Shown here piece by piece: positions 1-4,649 of a DNA stretch of 8,667 nt. The notes beneath the pieces were generated by a model. That model searched no databases. It was not told the origin of the DNA and saw only the letters and a list, made by a program, of their open reading frames with translations. The DNA is taken from assembly GCA_043804635.1 (NCBI GenBank), contig JAZDIU010000002.1, forward strand, positions 1 through 8,667, read 5' to 3'. The DNA comes from JAZDIU01 sp043804635 (GTDB lineage Bacteria; Chloroflexota; Dehalococcoidia; Dehalococcoidales; UBA2162). Both the position numbers and the translations under genes were made by a program. Numbering within the stretch: position 1 is the first letter of the stretch; each line of letters opens with the position of its first letter.

Positions 1-180
1 CAGTCCAACATTCCTGTGATCATGGTTAGCGGCGCAGGCGGAGTAAATCCGGCAGCTAGGTCTATTGATATTGGTGCGGATGATTACATCAGGAAACCGT
101 TCAGTTCAGGCGAGTTGCTAGCTCGTATAAAAGCGAAATTACGACGTAGTGCGCCGAGACCCATACAGCCTGAATCCTGA
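1..180 (+). CDS. Response regulator receiver domain, 3' end only
   Basis: The first base is in frame and 59 codons remain before TGA at 178-180. The visible part is the second half of a CheY-like receiver. It has a beta-4 strand ending in the switch Ser (VIMVSG, Ser10 of the fragment), then GADDYIRKPF with the invariant Lys32-Pro33, then a last amphipathic helix (ELLARIKAKLRR). The acidic pocket and the phospho-Asp lie outside the window. GADDYxxKPF resembles OmpR-type receivers, but translation stops about 13 residues after the last helix, so no DNA-binding domain follows. It is therefore either a stand-alone receiver or a receiver at the C-terminus of a larger protein such as a hybrid kinase. 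No partner is visible. The receiver call is firm; the full architecture is unknown. Confidence 0.88.
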   Translation, partial: QSNIPVIMVSGAGGVNPAARSIDIGADDYIRKPFSSGELLARIKAKLRRSAPRPIQPES

Positions 181-307
181 AAGTCTGATGAATGACCTAC
201 GAAAACTTTGCTACCAGACCAAAGAGATATATCATCAGATATTTACGTACAATATTTAACTCTAAAGGATTTGAACGAGTTATAACCAGCTAGCATCCTG
301 TATAAAG

Positions 308-340
308 AGCCCTGCACAGAAGAGGCTTTTGTGCAGGGCT
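308..340. terminator. Strong hairpin between convergent genes, possible terminator
   Basis: AGCCCTGCACA (308-318) pairs perfectly with TGTGCAGGGCT (330-340). GAAG (319-322) and CTTT (326-329) extend the stem to 15 bp with one G-T pair and a three-base loop AGG. It lies 128 nt after the receiver gene. Neither side has a real T tract: AACTTAAGC on plus, CTTTATA on minus. This is a stable structure in a terminator position, not a textbook intrinsic terminator. Confidence 0.45.
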
Positions 341-413
341 AACTTAAGCAACACCTTTGTAAGCCCACGTTTGACTATGAATAATTTGATTTGACTTGCA
401 CAGGTAAATAGCT

Positions 414-457
414 GAGAATTGATAAAAATAGAACCTCATACCTTTCCATCAATTCTC
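414..457. repeat. 10-bp inverted repeat joined to double-hairpin copy 1
   Basis: GAGAATTGAT (414-423) is the perfect reverse complement of ATCAATTCTC (448-457), with a 24-nt loop. Its right arm ends where the first hairpin of the 457-523 repeat begins, so three hairpins stand in series. I do not see this outer repeat at the other two double-hairpin copies. Confidence 0.6.
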
Positions 458-523
458 TTCTCCTAAGCCAGGAGAAGGGGAATTTTGTTTTTCAGAGGGG
501 TCTGCACCCCTCTGAAACTCCCC
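457..523. repeat. Double-hairpin intergenic repeat, copy 1
   Basis: Hairpin A is CTTCTCCT (457-464) with AGGAGAAG (470-477). A GGGGAATTTT-type linker follows. Hairpin B is TTCAGAGGGG (491-500) with CCCCTCTGAA (507-516). ACTCCCC (517-523) can pair back to the G run at 477-480. The order A, G/A/T linker, B, C run matches the copy at 3826-3903. This copy starts 11 nt beyond the HINT stop on minus, so it may also act as 3'-end structure for that transcript. The shared architecture is visible; the function is unknown. Confidence 0.65.
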
Positions 524-533
524 GTTTTTGTCC

Positions 534-878
534 TTAGCCCAGCGCTCCGGAAAGCTGGCGGCCGCCCAGAAGATGAAGGTGAATGTGCGGCACCATCTGC
601 CCTCCCTGGCGACCGGAGCTTATCACTAATCGATACCCTTCCTTAGCGATTCCTTCCTGGTCGGCTAGCTTATTGGCGACCATTATGATATGTCCCATAA
701 GCGATTCGTCAGCTTCCGTTAAGTAACGTAGAGAACGGATGTGCTTCTTAGGGATAACTAATATGTGAGTGGGTGATATCGGTTTAATGTCCCGGAAGGC
801 GATGACATCTTCGTCCTGATATACAATCTGGCTGGGTATTTTCCCGGCCACTATCTGACAGAAAATACAATCCTCCAT
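534..878 (-). CDS. HIT family protein (HINT-type purine nucleoside phosphoramidase)
   Basis: This is a complete 114-residue protein of normal HINT length. The histidine triad HIHLHLL (His98, His100, His102) sits in the usual GGQMVPHIHLHLLGGR block near the C-terminus. The N-terminal CIFCQI (Cys4, Cys7) is the CxxC seen in zinc-binding bacterial HINT proteins. DEDVIAFRDIKPISPTHILVIPKKH is interrupted by nothing and matches the nucleotide-binding core. Family members hydrolyse AMP-lysine, AMP-NH2 and related purine phosphoramidates in the cytoplasm; the physiological substrate is unclear. The ATG at 878 is supported by an AGGAGG ribosome site (minus, 884-889) at good spacing and by a plausible promoter further upstream. 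The gene is monocistronic and divergent from the exchanger. A GalT-type or Ap4A hydrolase role is less likely given the short length. Confidence 0.93.
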   Translation of the reverse strand: MEDCIFCQIVAGKIPSQIVYQDEDVIAFRDIKPISPTHILVIPKKHIRSLRYLTEADESLMGHIIMVANKLADQEGIAKEGYRLVISSGRQGGQMVPHIHLHLLGGRQLSGALG

Positions 879-904
879 TTTTCCCTCCTACGCATCAAGT
901 AAAA

Positions 905-933
905 AATGTATCACATCGCTGGCTATCCAGCAA
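905..933 (-). promoter_or_regulatory. Candidate promoter of the HINT gene
   Basis: On minus, TTGCTG (928-933) and TACATT (905-910) are separated by 17 bp, and a TGA before the -10 gives an extended -10. Transcription would start near 898, just ahead of the ribosome site. A 5-bp inverted repeat (GCTGG 918-922, CCAGC 927-931) lies between the boxes and could be an operator or chance. The -10 is only 4/6. Confidence 0.45.
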
Positions 934-949
934 GACTTCTTTAGAGTAT

Positions 950-1924
950 ATGTATTATAAGATGCAAATTCCTATCTGGGCAAACTGGTTATTATTGCTG
1001 ACTGGCTTAGCAATTATTACATTGGGCGGTGACAGGTTTACCGGCGCGGCGGTATCTTTTGCCCGGAGAGCCAGAGTATCTGAAGTTATTATCGGGGCAA
1101 TCCTGGTCAGTCTGCTGACTACCTTGCCTGAATTTACCGTTACCATAGCTTCAGGGATACTCGACCATCCCCAAACAGCTATGGGCAATGCCGTAGGCTC
1201 AGTAATCTTCAATATCGGATTCATACTGGGTTTAAGCTTGCTGATGAAGCCGCTTCAATCTACAAAGTTGTTACTGAGACTAGGCATAGTTATGTGTCTT
1301 AGCAGTGTGGTTATTGTGTTGCTCTCTCTGGATGGCTATCTCGGTCGCTGGGATATGCTTGGGCTGACTTTAGGTTTTCTGGTCTTCCTTTATTACTTTT
1401 GGAAGCAAGCTAGCTTAGAGCGTCGCCGTCCCGTTCCTATTGAAGAGGCTAGCGAACTCAAGTCTTCTAGTTTAATAAAAGAAGTAATCTGGTTTTTACT
1501 GGGTGGTTTAGGCGTAGTAGTCGGGTCGACGCTTATCGTGCAGAACGCAGTGGTGGTAGCTCGCTGGCTGGGAGTTCCCGAATTGGTCATAGCCCTCACC
1601 ATAGTCGCTATAGGAACTTCACTTCCGGAATTAACCGTGGGTATCACAGCAACCATAAAAGGTCACGGCGGTATAGCCGCCGGTGATTTGATTGGTGCCA
1701 GTATCCTGGATATATTATGGGTAATGGGAGCAGGTGGTCTAGTGTTTCCGTTCCTTCCTGTCGAGCATCAAACCCTGGTGCTTGACTATCCGGCTATGCT
1801 AATCATAGTAACTCTACTGGCAGTATTTTTAGCGGCTCAGAAGAAACTGTCTCGGCTGAGCGGGGTAATTTTACTTACTGTTTACATTGGCTATCTAGCA
1901 GCTCTGTTCCTCTTTTTCGGTTAA
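950..1924 (+). CDS. CaCA family cation/Ca2+ exchanger (YrbG/NCX-like)
   Basis: This 324-residue, highly hydrophobic protein has the internal duplication of the calcium/cation antiporter superfamily. Repeat 1 has the alpha motif LTTLPEF (Glu61) followed by GNAVGSVIFNIGFILG (Asn80). Repeat 2 has IGTSLPELTVG (Glu227) followed by GDLIGASILDILWVMG (Asp246). About ten membrane helices are expected, with a short charged loop at roughly 152-176 between halves. Such proteins exchange Ca2+ or other cations for Na+ or H+ across the inner membrane. The Glu/Asn and Glu/Asp pairs correspond to the ion-binding quartet described for NCX_Mj; the exact ion cannot be read from sequence. The start is uncertain: ATG 950 has no clear ribosome site, and ATG 962 is in frame. 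A weak terminator follows, so it is probably transcribed separately from folK. Confidence 0.92.
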   Translation: MYYKMQIPIWANWLLLLTGLAIITLGGDRFTGAAVSFARRARVSEVIIGAILVSLLTTLPEFTVTIASGILDHPQTAMGNAVGSVIFNIGFILGLSLLMKPLQSTKLLLRLGIVMCLSSVVIVLLSLDGYLGRWDMLGLTLGFLVFLYYFWKQASLERRRPVPIEEASELKSSSLIKEVIWFLLGGLGVVVGSTLIVQNAVVVARWLGVPELVIALTIVAIGTSLPELTVGITATIKGHGGIAAGDLIGASILDILWVMGAGGLVFPFLPVEHQTLVLDYPAMLIIVTLLAVFLAAQKKLSRLSGVILLTVYIGYLAALFLFFG

Positions 1925-1925
1925 C

Positions 1926-1943
1926 CGACCAGTTGGTCGTTTT
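1926..1943 (+). terminator. Short hairpin with T run after the exchanger gene
   Basis: CGACC (1926-1930) pairs with GGTCG (1935-1939) around an AGTT loop, followed by TTTT (1940-1943), two bases beyond the exchanger stop. The stem is short, so this is only a possible weak terminator. Confidence 0.35.
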
Positions 1944-1964
1944 ACATCTCTAGTTTCATAGCTA

Positions 1965-1973
1965 TGGTATAAT
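1965..1973 (+). promoter_or_regulatory. Extended -10 promoter of folK
   Basis: TGGTATAAT is a perfect extended -10 (TGn plus TATAAT). No good -35 box is seen at 16-18 bp. A start near 1980 would leave a leader of about 10 nt before the ATG at 1991, and that leader lacks a ribosome site. Confidence 0.6.
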
Positions 1974-1990
1974 AATTTAAAGTTAGTAAA

Positions 1991-2515
1991 ATGGACTGCG
2001 AGCAGGTAGAAGTCTATCTTAGTCTCGGTTCTAATATTGGAGACCGTAAAGCCAATCTGGACAGGGCTTTAAGGCTTCTATCTGAGCGGCTGCGTATCTT
2101 GCAAATCTCCTCCATTTATGATACCGAGCCGGTAGGTGAAATCGAACAGCCCCGCTTTCTCAACTTGGTATGTAAAGCTCAAACCGGATTAACGCCGCAA
2201 GGTTTACTTTCTTTTGCAAAAGGGATTGAGTTTAAACTGGGCAGGAAGCTTGGTACGTCCGGTCTTCCCCGGACCATCGATATCGATATCCTGCTTTACG
2301 GTGACCGGGTTATTAAGACGCCGGAGCTGGTGATTCCTCATCCTAGAATGACAGAAAGAGCTTTCGTTCTCATCCCCCTAGTGGAGATTGCCCCCGACTT
2401 GCTGTATCCCGGAAGCAATAAAACTATTAATCAGCTACTAGAAGAGGTAAGCGGAAAATCAGGTGTGCGACGCTGGATAGGCGATAGTGAGGAACAATGT
2501 ATGAAGTCTCGGTAG
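1991..2515 (+). CDS. folK: 6-hydroxymethyl-7,8-dihydropterin pyrophosphokinase (HPPK)
   Basis: FolK transfers pyrophosphate from ATP to 6-hydroxymethyl-7,8-dihydropterin, giving the substrate of dihydropteroate synthase in folate synthesis in the cytoplasm. The 174-residue length is normal. The N-terminus has VYLSLGSNIGDRKANL. The signature segment RTIDIDILLYGD (Arg94 to Asp105) carries the Mg2+-binding Asp97 and Asp99, and is followed by the conserved IPHPRMTERAFVLIPL and EIAPD. The ATG at 1991 fits the family N-terminus and lies just after a TGGTATAAT -10. There is almost no leader and no ribosome site, so initiation may be leaderless-like. The last 19 nt overlap the PTPS gene, which implies co-transcription and translational coupling. 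No folP or folB is visible nearby. The assignment is firm. Confidence 0.95.
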   Translation: MDCEQVEVYLSLGSNIGDRKANLDRALRLLSERLRILQISSIYDTEPVGEIEQPRFLNLVCKAQTGLTPQGLLSFAKGIEFKLGRKLGTSGLPRTIDIDILLYGDRVIKTPELVIPHPRMTERAFVLIPLVEIAPDLLYPGSNKTINQLLEEVSGKSGVRRWIGDSEEQCMKSR

Positions 2516-2868
2516 AGCAGCACTTCGATGCCGCTCATTATTTGAGGGAATACCAGGGTAAATGCGAGTCGCTTCACGGGCACCGTTTCCGCGTAATCTT
2601 AAAGGTTAAAGGTTCTAAACTAAATGAGATTGGCTTAGCTTACGACTTCACAGAGCTAAAGAAACAGTTGGCAAGTGTTCTGTCCCGTTTCGACCACACC
2701 TGCCTCAATGATGTGCCGCCATTCGACAAAATAAACCCTTCTTCGGAAAATATCGCTGCCACTATCTATAAAGAAGTTAAGTCGAAGTTGGCTAGAGCGC
2801 CAGTTACTATGTCTTGCGTAGAGGTATGGGAATCGCCGGAAAGCTGGATAACCTACCGCCCTGATTAA
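2497..2868 (+). CDS. 6-pyruvoyl-tetrahydropterin synthase / QueD family, probable PTPS-I/III
   Basis: This 123-residue tunnelling-fold (COG0720) enzyme acts on 7,8-dihydroneopterin triphosphate. Zinc ligands are His14 (FDAAH) and His27 and His29 (LHGH). The catalytic Cys23 lies in GKCESLHGH. The Asp66-His67 pair is in FDHTCLND, and the pterin-anchoring Glu109 is in CVEVWESPESW. QueD makes 6-carboxy-tetrahydropterin for queuosine. PTPS-III makes 6-hydroxymethyl-dihydropterin and replaces FolB. Here Cys23 is followed by Glu24, giving the CExxHGH pattern reported for dual-function PTPS-I/III enzymes. The 19-nt overlap with folK, whose substrate is the PTPS-III product, supports a folate role. 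ATG 2497 follows GAGGAA at short spacing. The family is certain; dual function is inference. Confidence 0.9.
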   Translation: MYEVSVEQHFDAAHYLREYQGKCESLHGHRFRVILKVKGSKLNEIGLAYDFTELKKQLASVLSRFDHTCLNDVPPFDKINPSSENIAATIYKEVKSKLARAPVTMSCVEVWESPESWITYRPD

Positions 2869-2915
2869 TAAGCCTTACTAGCTTGACCTTACCAAACTGG
2901 CATCCCCTCACCTGG

Positions 2916-2935
2916 ATTCCCGCTTTTGCGGGAAT
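2916..2935. repeat. ATTCCCGC/GCGGGAAT hairpin between convergent genes
   Basis: ATTCCCGC (2916-2923) and GCGGGAAT (2928-2935) form a perfect 8-bp stem with a TTTT loop, flanked by CTGG and GACA. Hairpins of this kind are common dispersed intergenic repeats in many bacteria. It lies between the PTPS gene (plus) and the zinc protein gene (minus) and could serve as a two-way terminator, although no T tract follows on plus. Confidence 0.6.
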
Positions 2936-2949
2936 GACACGGATAAGGG

Positions 2950-3126
2950 TTAACGCAATTCTGGCGGTAGCAGATTTGGAATAGTATCTACTATCGGGTA
3001 ACGCTCTTTACATTTTGGACAATATAACGAGCCAGTAACTATCTCCTCTTTTTCCTGCTCTACGGTAAGCTTAAGTTCGCCTTTACATATCGGACAGGCT
3101 AGAATTTCCATCAGTTCCCGTTTCAC
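2950..3126 (-). CDS. Trm112/YcaR-like (UPF0434) small zinc-ribbon protein
   Basis: This 58-codon gene is easily missed because of its size. It has two CxxC knuckles, LACPICKGEL (Cys11, Cys14) and YCPKCKERYP (Cys36, Cys39), followed by IVDTIPNLLPPE. This is the layout of the COG2835 (YcaR/Trm112-like) family, whose C-terminus reads like 'YPIxDGIPxLL'. In eukaryotes and archaea Trm112 activates methyltransferases; the bacterial role is not settled. I chose GTG at 3126 because the resulting KRELMEILACP matches the family N-terminus (compare LLEIIACP of YcaR). The ATG at 3111 would give 53 residues. A TGCTATAAT -10 at 3133-3141 would start transcription near 3126, so the message may be leaderless from the GTG. 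It is divergent from tRNA-Trp. Confidence 0.87.
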   Translation of the reverse strand: MKRELMEILACPICKGELKLTVEQEKEEIVTGSLYCPKCKERYPIVDTIPNLLPPELR

Positions 3127-3132
3127 AGCTTA

Positions 3133-3141
3133 ATTATAGCA
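3133..3141 (-). promoter_or_regulatory. Extended -10 promoter of the Trm112/YcaR-like gene
   Basis: Read on minus this is TGCTATAAT, a perfect TGn plus TATAAT. No clear -35 is seen. The predicted transcription start falls at or next to the GTG codon at 3126, pointing to a leaderless message. It faces away from the tRNA-Trp promoter about 45 bp further right. Confidence 0.55.
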
Positions 3142-3158
3142 TAGCACACTAACTCTAT

Positions 3159-3187
3159 TTAACTTTCCAGGCGAATTGTGATAATAT
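3159..3187 (+). promoter_or_regulatory. Candidate promoter of tRNA-Trp
   Basis: TTAACT (3159-3164) and TAATAT (3182-3187) are 17 bp apart, each 4/6. An alternative is the extended -10 TGTGATAAT at 3177-3185. Either would start transcription several bases before the tRNA at 3200. The exact boxes are uncertain. Confidence 0.35.
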
Positions 3188-3199
3188 AGTTGGCTGGTT

Positions 3200-3275
3200 A
3201 GGAGTGTAGCTCAGTTGGTAGAGCAGTGGTCTCCAAAACCACCGGTCGCGGGTTCGAATCCTGCCACTCCTGCCA
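3200..3275 (+). tRNA. tRNA-Trp (anticodon CCA)
   Basis: A full cloverleaf is visible over 76 nt. The acceptor stem is AGGAGTG (3200-3206) with CACTCCT (3265-3271). The D arm contains AGCTCAGTTGGTAGAGC. The anticodon stem GTGGT/ACCAC encloses the loop CTCCAAA, with CCA at positions 34-36. The T arm is GCGGG/CCTGC around TTCGAAT, with one G-T pair. The discriminator G3272 and an encoded CCA (3273-3275) follow. No clear T-rich terminator follows it. Confidence 0.97.
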
Positions 3276-3336
3276 TTTAATGAAATCTAAACCTGTGCTT
3301 TTTCTGCAGGATGGTGTTTCAGACATGAAGACTAGG

Positions 3337-3522
3337 CTAGCGCTTAGTCTCGCCGACTTTTTCCCCGGCCTCGGCTAGTGTCTCGTGTAAGGCGGCTCTC
3401 CTCTTCAGTGCCTTTTTGACCGCCAAAGCGATGCCACCCACATTGAGGTACCAGACGAATGCCGCCGGGAACAGAATAACAGGAATTGCTATCACCAAGG
3501 CTACGATAAATTCCCACCGCAT
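3337..3522 (-). CDS. Small single-helix membrane protein of unknown function
   Basis: This is a 61-residue protein I cannot assign to a named family. Residues 4-25 (EFIVALVIAIPVILFPAAFV) form one membrane helix. A short WYLNVGGIALAV stretch follows that may extend the hydrophobic part. The C-terminal half is strongly basic and then mixed charged (KKALKRRAALHE and AGEKVGETKR), probably a cytoplasmic tail by the positive-inside rule. The start is well supported: a perfect AGGAGGT (minus, 3529-3535) lies 6 nt before the ATG at 3522. This makes a real gene likely despite its size. It converges with tRNA-Trp. A nested inverted repeat (3555-3629) lies in its 5' leader region and could be regulatory. 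The function is unknown. Confidence 0.75.
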   Translation of the reverse strand: MRWEFIVALVIAIPVILFPAAFVWYLNVGGIALAVKKALKRRAALHETLAEAGEKVGETKR

Positions 3523-3554
3523 TTGTCTACCTCCTTCCCCCCTAGGTTTATTAT

Positions 3555-3629
3555 GAGGTAAGAGAGCGGGGAGCTAAGCCGCAGAGATTTCCTCTATCTC
3601 TGAATTTATCGCCAATTCTCTCTTACCTC
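3555..3629. repeat. Nested long inverted repeat, possible structured leader
   Basis: GAGGTAAGAGAG (3555-3566) is the perfect reverse complement of CTCTCTTACCTC (3618-3629). Inside is a second perfect stem, CAGAGAT (3582-3588) with ATCTCTG (3596-3602). On minus the structure ends about 33 nt before the start of the small membrane protein gene and could fold in its 5' leader. It matches no riboswitch class I can recognise. A terminator, protein-binding site or remnant of a small mobile repeat are alternatives. Confidence 0.5.
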
Positions 3630-3825
3630 TGCTTATCACTTTACCATCTCAATAAATAAGCCCGCTTCCGCCGAATTACCTGTTTCAAATGCGCAGAAAC
3701 ACCTAAACGGTCCGCTTTTAGATTAGGTAGAAATGCTTATATTATGATGGGGACACTCTCGACGGTTTCATTTTGTGTTTAGTTGGTAAGCTATATTTAT
3801 CTGTAAGTTGTGACCTCACCCCTGA

Positions 3826-3903
3826 CCCCTCTCCTTTTATCTGAGGAGAGGGGGGAAATATTTCTTTAAGAGAAGGGCAAAGCCCTTCTCTTAAACTCTT
3901 CCC
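3826..3903. repeat. Double-hairpin intergenic repeat, copy 2
   Basis: Hairpin A is CCCCTCTCCT (3826-3835) with AGGAGAGGGG (3844-3853). The linker is GGAAATATTTC. Hairpin B is a perfect 14-bp stem, TTTAAGAGAAGGGC (3865-3878) with GCCCTTCTCTTAAA (3882-3895), loop AAA. CTCTTCCC follows, and its TTCCC (3899-3903) can pair with GGGAA (3853-3857). The layout is the same as at 457-523 but the stems differ in sequence. It ends on the base before the -35 box of the regulator promoter. Confidence 0.7.
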
Positions 3904-3932
3904 TTGAGACCATCGTTAAAAAGCAGTATGAT
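3904..3932 (+). promoter_or_regulatory. Promoter of the regulator-kinase operon
   Basis: TTGAGA (3904-3909, 5/6) and TATGAT (3927-3932, 5/6) are separated by exactly 17 bp. This is the best sigma70/SigA-type promoter on plus in the window. Transcription would begin near 3939, 9 nt before the ribosome site at 3948-3954. Double-hairpin copy 2 abuts the -35 box. Confidence 0.7.
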
Positions 3933-3947
3933 AATGCTGAAAGAAAT

Positions 3948-3954
3948 AAGGGGG
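3948..3954 (+). promoter_or_regulatory. Ribosome binding site that fixes the regulator start
   Basis: AAGGGGG lies 6 nt before the ATG at 3961. The in-frame TTG at 3904 coincides with the -35 box and cannot be the start of a message made from that promoter. The two ATGs in between (3928, 3934) have no ribosome site. Confidence 0.7.
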
Positions 3955-3960
3955 CATCGC

Positions 3961-4626
3961 ATGGATAAAATAAAAATCCTAATTGCCGACGACCATGCCG
4001 TAGTTAGAGAAGGCACTCGCCAGATTCTGGAGCAGGAAGCCGATATGGAAGTCGTCGCCGAGGCTGAGGATGGTGAGGAGGCCGTCAAATTAGCCGGCAG
4101 GTTCAAGCCGGATGTCGCCATAATCGATATTGCTATGCCAAAGCTTGATGGTATTCAAGCCACCAAGCAAATCAAAGCACAATATCCTAACATAGCCGTT
4201 CTAATACTTACTGCCTATGATGACGACCAGTTCGTCTTCAGTTTCCTGGAAGCCGGTGCCGCCGGTTATTTGCTAAAAAGCGTACGAAGTCGCGAAATCG
4301 TGGACGCGGTCCGGGCAGTGCATGCCGGGGAATCGGTGCTGCATCCTTCGATTGCCCGCAAGGTATTAAACCGTTTCGCTCCGGCGGCGGGTAAACCGAA
4401 AAAACAGGAACCAATTCAGATGTTAAGCGAACGGGAACTGGACGTTCTCAAATTAGCAAGTAAAGGCTTGAGTAACCAGGATATCGCTAACGAACTGTCC
4501 CTTAGCCTGCGCACAGTCCAGGGTCACCTGGGTCATATCTTCAATAAGCTGATGGTCAGCTCCCGGACCGAAGCCGTAGTTCGTGCCCTTAAAGAAGGCT
4601 GGATTAACCTTAGTGACATTAGCTGA
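3961..4626 (+). CDS. NarL/FixJ family response regulator (receiver plus LuxR HTH)
   Basis: This is a 221-residue cytoplasmic transcription regulator of standard NarL length. The receiver (about 3-120) has the acidic pair Asp10-Asp11, phospho-acceptor Asp56 (AIIDIAMPKLDG), switch Thr84 (LILTAYDDD) and Lys106 (AGYLLKSV). A linker follows. The LuxR-type helix-turn-helix begins at LSERELDVLKLASKGLSNQD and includes IANELSLSLRTVQGH, the recognition-helix region. All residues needed for phosphorylation are present. ATG 3961 is chosen because it has an AAGGGGG site and starts directly at the receiver (MDKIKILIADDH). It lies 23 nt before the histidine kinase in the same operon and is most likely its partner. 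Since that kinase is frameshifted, the regulator may now be unphosphorylated or driven by another kinase or by a small phosphodonor. The target genes are unknown. Confidence 0.95.
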   Translation: MDKIKILIADDHAVVREGTRQILEQEADMEVVAEAEDGEEAVKLAGRFKPDVAIIDIAMPKLDGIQATKQIKAQYPNIAVLILTAYDDDQFVFSFLEAGAAGYLLKSVRSREIVDAVRAVHAGESVLHPSIARKVLNRFAPAAGKPKKQEPIQMLSERELDVLKLASKGLSNQDIANELSLSLRTVQGHLGHIFNKLMVSSRTEAVVRALKEGWINLSDIS

Positions 4627-4649
4627 GCGCTTTTCCCTGGAATGAAAGA

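Larger units (their letters stand above)
181..533. other. 353-bp intergenic region with several inverted repeats
   Basis: I see no convincing gene here. It holds a weak 8-bp inverted repeat (TCTGATGA 184-191 with TCATCAGA 232-239), a strong hairpin at 308-340, a 10-bp inverted repeat (GAGAATTGAT 414-423 with ATCAATTCTC 448-457), and directly after it the double-hairpin repeat at 457-523. It lies between the end of the receiver gene on plus and the end of the HINT gene on minus, so the two genes converge. Some of these structures may stop transcription. Confidence 0.7.
3523..3960. other. 438-bp intergenic region with a nested inverted repeat, double hairpin and promoter
   Basis: No gene is supported here. 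From left to right it holds the ribosome site of the small membrane protein gene (3529-3535), the nested inverted repeat 3555-3629, about 190 nt of AT-rich sequence (3630-3820) in which I see nothing firm, double-hairpin copy 2 (3826-3903), and the promoter and ribosome site of the regulator gene (3904-3954). The flanking genes diverge, so this region carries control sequences for both. Confidence 0.7.

Noticed and set aside
955..1656. Minus-strand open frames inside the exchanger gene
   Set aside because: They are antisense shadows of a clearly coding membrane protein, with no ribosome sites and no recognisable family.
3286..3380. A 32-codon plus-strand frame after tRNA-Trp
   Set aside because: It has no ribosome site, overlaps the end of the small membrane protein gene and resembles nothing known.
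3740..3785. GGGGACACTC-containing stretch as an insertion-sequence end
   Set aside because: There is no inverted partner, no target duplication and no transposase remnant; the resemblance is only an impression.
3904..3960. N-terminal extension of the response regulator from TTG 3904
   Set aside because: The TTG is the -35 box of a well-spaced promoter. The extension has no receiver homology, and ATG 3961 has an AAGGGGG site and begins directly at the receiver domain.
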